Origin: Oceanospirillum sp964342385
GTDB taxonomy: Bacteria > Pseudomonadota > Gammaproteobacteria > Pseudomonadales > Halomonadaceae
Reading direction: 5' to 3'
Length of the DNA: 64,000 bases
Assembly (NCBI GenBank): GCA_964342385.1
Contig: CAYFGP010000002.1
Span: 87,628 to 151,627, forward strand
Shown piece by piece: positions 62,201 to 64,000 of the stretch; positions within the stretch are counted from its first letter, which is position 1; every line of letters begins with the position of its first letter. The notes below the pieces were generated by a model that saw nothing but the letters and a program-made list of their open reading frames with translations, did no database searches and was not told the DNA's origin. The position numbers and the translations under genes are program-made.

Positions 62201-63073
62201 TCACTTATCTGCCTGCCAGAAACGAATCAGTTCCGCCTGTACCGCCTGATAACTGTCCGGTTCCAGGTGGAAATGATGATTCCCAGGTAAACATTGGTGT
62301 TCAAAGTTTTTCACATAAGATGCCCGGCTTTGGGTGTTCTCCCGATTCACCAGGAAACCTTGCTCTGCTGTCAACAGACAAACCGGAGATGTAATGGCAC
62401 TACAGAAGGCGTTAATTTGCTCTTCTGTCAGACGCACAGGGGAAGGAATGCGTAAACGAGGGTCTGAGCGCCAATGCCAGCCAGTCTCTTGCTGGATCGT
62501 ACCACGCTCAGCCAGTGGTAACGCCGCTTCGAAACTGATCTCACCTACACCGCGCATTCGGGCTTCTGCAGCACTGTTGACGTCATCATAACTTGGTGGC
62601 TGTTTATAACCCATCAGCTGGTATTTGCTTAACGCCTGGGTTAATTGATCCGGGGAATCTTCCGCTGGCGTGGAAATAGGGCCTAAGCCTTCAAGCAGAG
62701 CAACTCGACCTATACGCTCCGGCATGGCTCCTGCCATTAAAGTAGCCACTCCTGCTCCCATAGAGTGACCGAGCAGATCAACATGCTCCCACCCCTGAGC
62801 ATCCATCAACAGAGCCAGATCGATGACGTTATCCCAGATATGGTAATAGCTGCCCTGGGGGCGGTAGCTTGAGTGGCCATGGCCGATCATATCGATGGCC
62901 CAGATATCCAGATCACACTCCAGCGCCAATTTAGGTGCCAGTCGGGTAAAGCTGGCACAATTATCCAACCAGCCGTGCAGTGCCAATACGGTGGTGCCGT
63001 GGCCCTTGCCCCAGCGCCAGCCAGAGATAGAAATATGCTCAAGATCTATTTGGAATGGAATCGGGTCCTGCAT
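62201..63073 (-). CDS. Alpha/beta hydrolase
   Basis: This 290-residue soluble hydrolase has the oxyanion region LALHGWLDNCASFTRLAP, the nucleophile elbow LLGHSMGAGVATLMAG (Ser in GHSMG) and a late HHFHLEP segment carrying the catalytic His. A DMIGHGHSSYRPQG segment is typical. Substrate is unknown. Its ATG follows AAGGCGGA and overlaps the upstream hydrolase gene by 28 bp. Confidence 0.9.
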   Translation of the reverse strand: MQDPIPFQIDLEHISISGWRWGKGHGTTVLALHGWLDNCASFTRLAPKLALECDLDIWAIDMIGHGHSSYRPQGSYYHIWDNVIDLALLMDAQGWEHVDLLGHSMGAGVATLMAGAMPERIGRVALLEGLGPISTPAEDSPDQLTQALSKYQLMGYKQPPSYDDVNSAAEARMRGVGEISFEAALPLAERGTIQQETGWHWRSDPRLRIPSPVRLTEEQINAFCSAITSPVCLLTAEQGFLVNRENTQSRASYVKNFEHQCLPGNHHFHLEPDSYQAVQAELIRFWQADK

Positions 63074-63873
63074 CGTTCCGCCTTATCAGAATGTCCATGA
63101 AGTGTCTTAATCATGGCCTGTATCTGCTGCGCTGTCGACTCTGGATATTGCAATGGGAAAAGATGACCGCCTGGCTGAGATTGCCAGTAAAAGCCTGATT
63201 TAATAAGACCTCTGAGTCCAGCTGGGTGAATCACGGAATCCTGCTCAGGGGTAAAGACGGCGACAGGCATCTGCAATTGCGGGCCACTGTTCCATAAATT
63301 GTCCGCCACATTACAGAAAATATCGTACTCAATTCTGGGTTGGAAATTCAGCACCCGCTCACCGCCCTCTTTGTGACTGGCGGATTCGATATAATCCCAG
63401 ACACAGCGCTCATCCAGGTCGGCAAATAAACGACGTTCTCGCAAGTAGTCATACATCACCTGCTCATTATCCCAACGATCCCGCCGCTTACGGCTTCTGC
63501 TGGCTGGAGTGAATTTATCGATATTGCCCATACGTTTAGCCAGCTTGATCAACCAGGGACGCAAACCACTGATATAAAGAGGAGGGTCCAGCAGTATCAA
63601 TCCCTTAAAGTAACCCGGTGCTTTTAAGGCGGCCTGATAAAGCAAAACACCACCTAAAGAGTGCCCAACGGCCCACACTGGTTCTTCACTTTGATGTAAC
63701 AGTGACAACTGCTCGTCGACCAGCGCCTGCCAGTTATGATCCACTGGCCATCTGGGATCATGACCAATATGGGAGACCCCTTGAACCTCATATGCTTTAC
63801 CCAGCTCTTCCAGTAGGACTCGATAACTTCCCAAAGGAAAACCATTGGCGTGAGCAAAGTGAATCTTAGACAT
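63046..63873 (-). CDS. Alpha/beta hydrolase
   Basis: This 275-residue hydrolase opens with HFAHANGFPLGSYRVLLEEL and has the nucleophile elbow AVGHSLGGVLLYQAAL. VAVFTPEQDSVIHPAG and the late PGGHLFPLQYPE provide probable Asp/Glu and His. It overlaps the next hydrolase gene, and the two are probably translated together. The pair followed by a DUF4892 gene matches an arrangement known in pseudomonads. Substrate unknown. Confidence 0.88.
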   Translation of the reverse strand: MSKIHFAHANGFPLGSYRVLLEELGKAYEVQGVSHIGHDPRWPVDHNWQALVDEQLSLLHQSEEPVWAVGHSLGGVLLYQAALKAPGYFKGLILLDPPLYISGLRPWLIKLAKRMGNIDKFTPASRSRKRRDRWDNEQVMYDYLRERRLFADLDERCVWDYIESASHKEGGERVLNFQPRIEYDIFCNVADNLWNSGPQLQMPVAVFTPEQDSVIHPAGLRGLIKSGFYWQSQPGGHLFPLQYPESTAQQIQAMIKTLHGHSDKAERCRTRFHSK

Positions 63874-64000
63874 TGGCCTCTCCAGTAAACGGACGTTTGA
63901 TTGAATTATGCCCGTGCCATATAGAAACGAAAGTTTGAGGTGTTAATTTCACTACTGTCCGGTTAAGCATAAACCAGCTCCATTGATAGCTGATCAGGAG

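Overview
The window reads as a chromosomal segment of a free-living, probably marine gammaproteobacterium close to the Pseudomonas/Oceanospirillales branch. Three things point there. An nqrA start lies next to a long-form GAPDH gene and mfd. A typical gene order runs leuC-leuD-leuB-asd-fimV-truA-trpF-trpB-trpA-accD-folC-SPOR-cvpA-purF-metZ. Polyhydroxyalkanoate genes and many sensory or c-di-GMP proteins are also present. The genus cannot be fixed from the sequence alone. No rRNA, tRNA, transposase or prophage gene was seen.

Layout. 1-6.9 kb: nqrA (5' part, minus), gap (minus), mfd and csiV (plus). 7-10.2 kb: two related HBM-type receptors on the minus strand, one complete chemoreceptor and one that stops after the sensor module. 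10.5-14.7 kb: an NCS2-type permease, a 750-bp regulatory gap, then yfcL, ppnN and a small membrane protein. 15-18.7 kb: a 1205-residue hybrid histidine kinase. 18.7-28.4 kb: cobalamin genes (cobD, cbiB, cobQ, cobU) surrounding two overlapping 7TM-DISM/GGDEF genes and a DMT exporter. 28.6-30.3 kb: a SIMPL-domain protein and an orphan CRISPR array of ten complete repeats plus one truncated repeat. 30.4-49.8 kb: a long minus-strand housekeeping block for methionine, purine, folate, fatty acid, tryptophan and leucine synthesis, containing fimV with a 100-N assembly gap. 49.9-53.2 kb: a LysR regulator divergent from leuC, and a CHASE-PAS-PAS-GGDEF protein. 53.4-56.5 kb: phaC, phasin and a small DUF6489-like protein. 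56.5-60.9 kb: an MFS transporter, aroC, prmB and divergent smrB. 61.1-63.9 kb: a DUF4892 protein and two overlapping alpha/beta hydrolases.

How the genes work together. folC, the SPOR gene, cvpA, purF and metZ are tightly packed, and several overlap. trpF, trpB and trpA also form a coupled unit. leuC and leuD form a coupled pair followed by leuB. phaC and its phasin form a storage-granule unit. Four cobalamin genes cover late corrin-ring and nucleotide-loop steps. Three GGDEF proteins, one hybrid kinase and one chemoreceptor make the accessory stretches rich in signalling.

The most unusual content is the cas-less CRISPR array with its structured upstream region. Other notable items are the HBM receptor lacking output domains, a dispersed imperfect-palindrome element in inverted copies, tandem repeats spanning the stop codons of aroC and truA, a degenerate GGDEF partner overlapping a canonical one, and a cluster of TGACT-type palindromes upstream of the permease. 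All annotation is by eye; no database search was possible.
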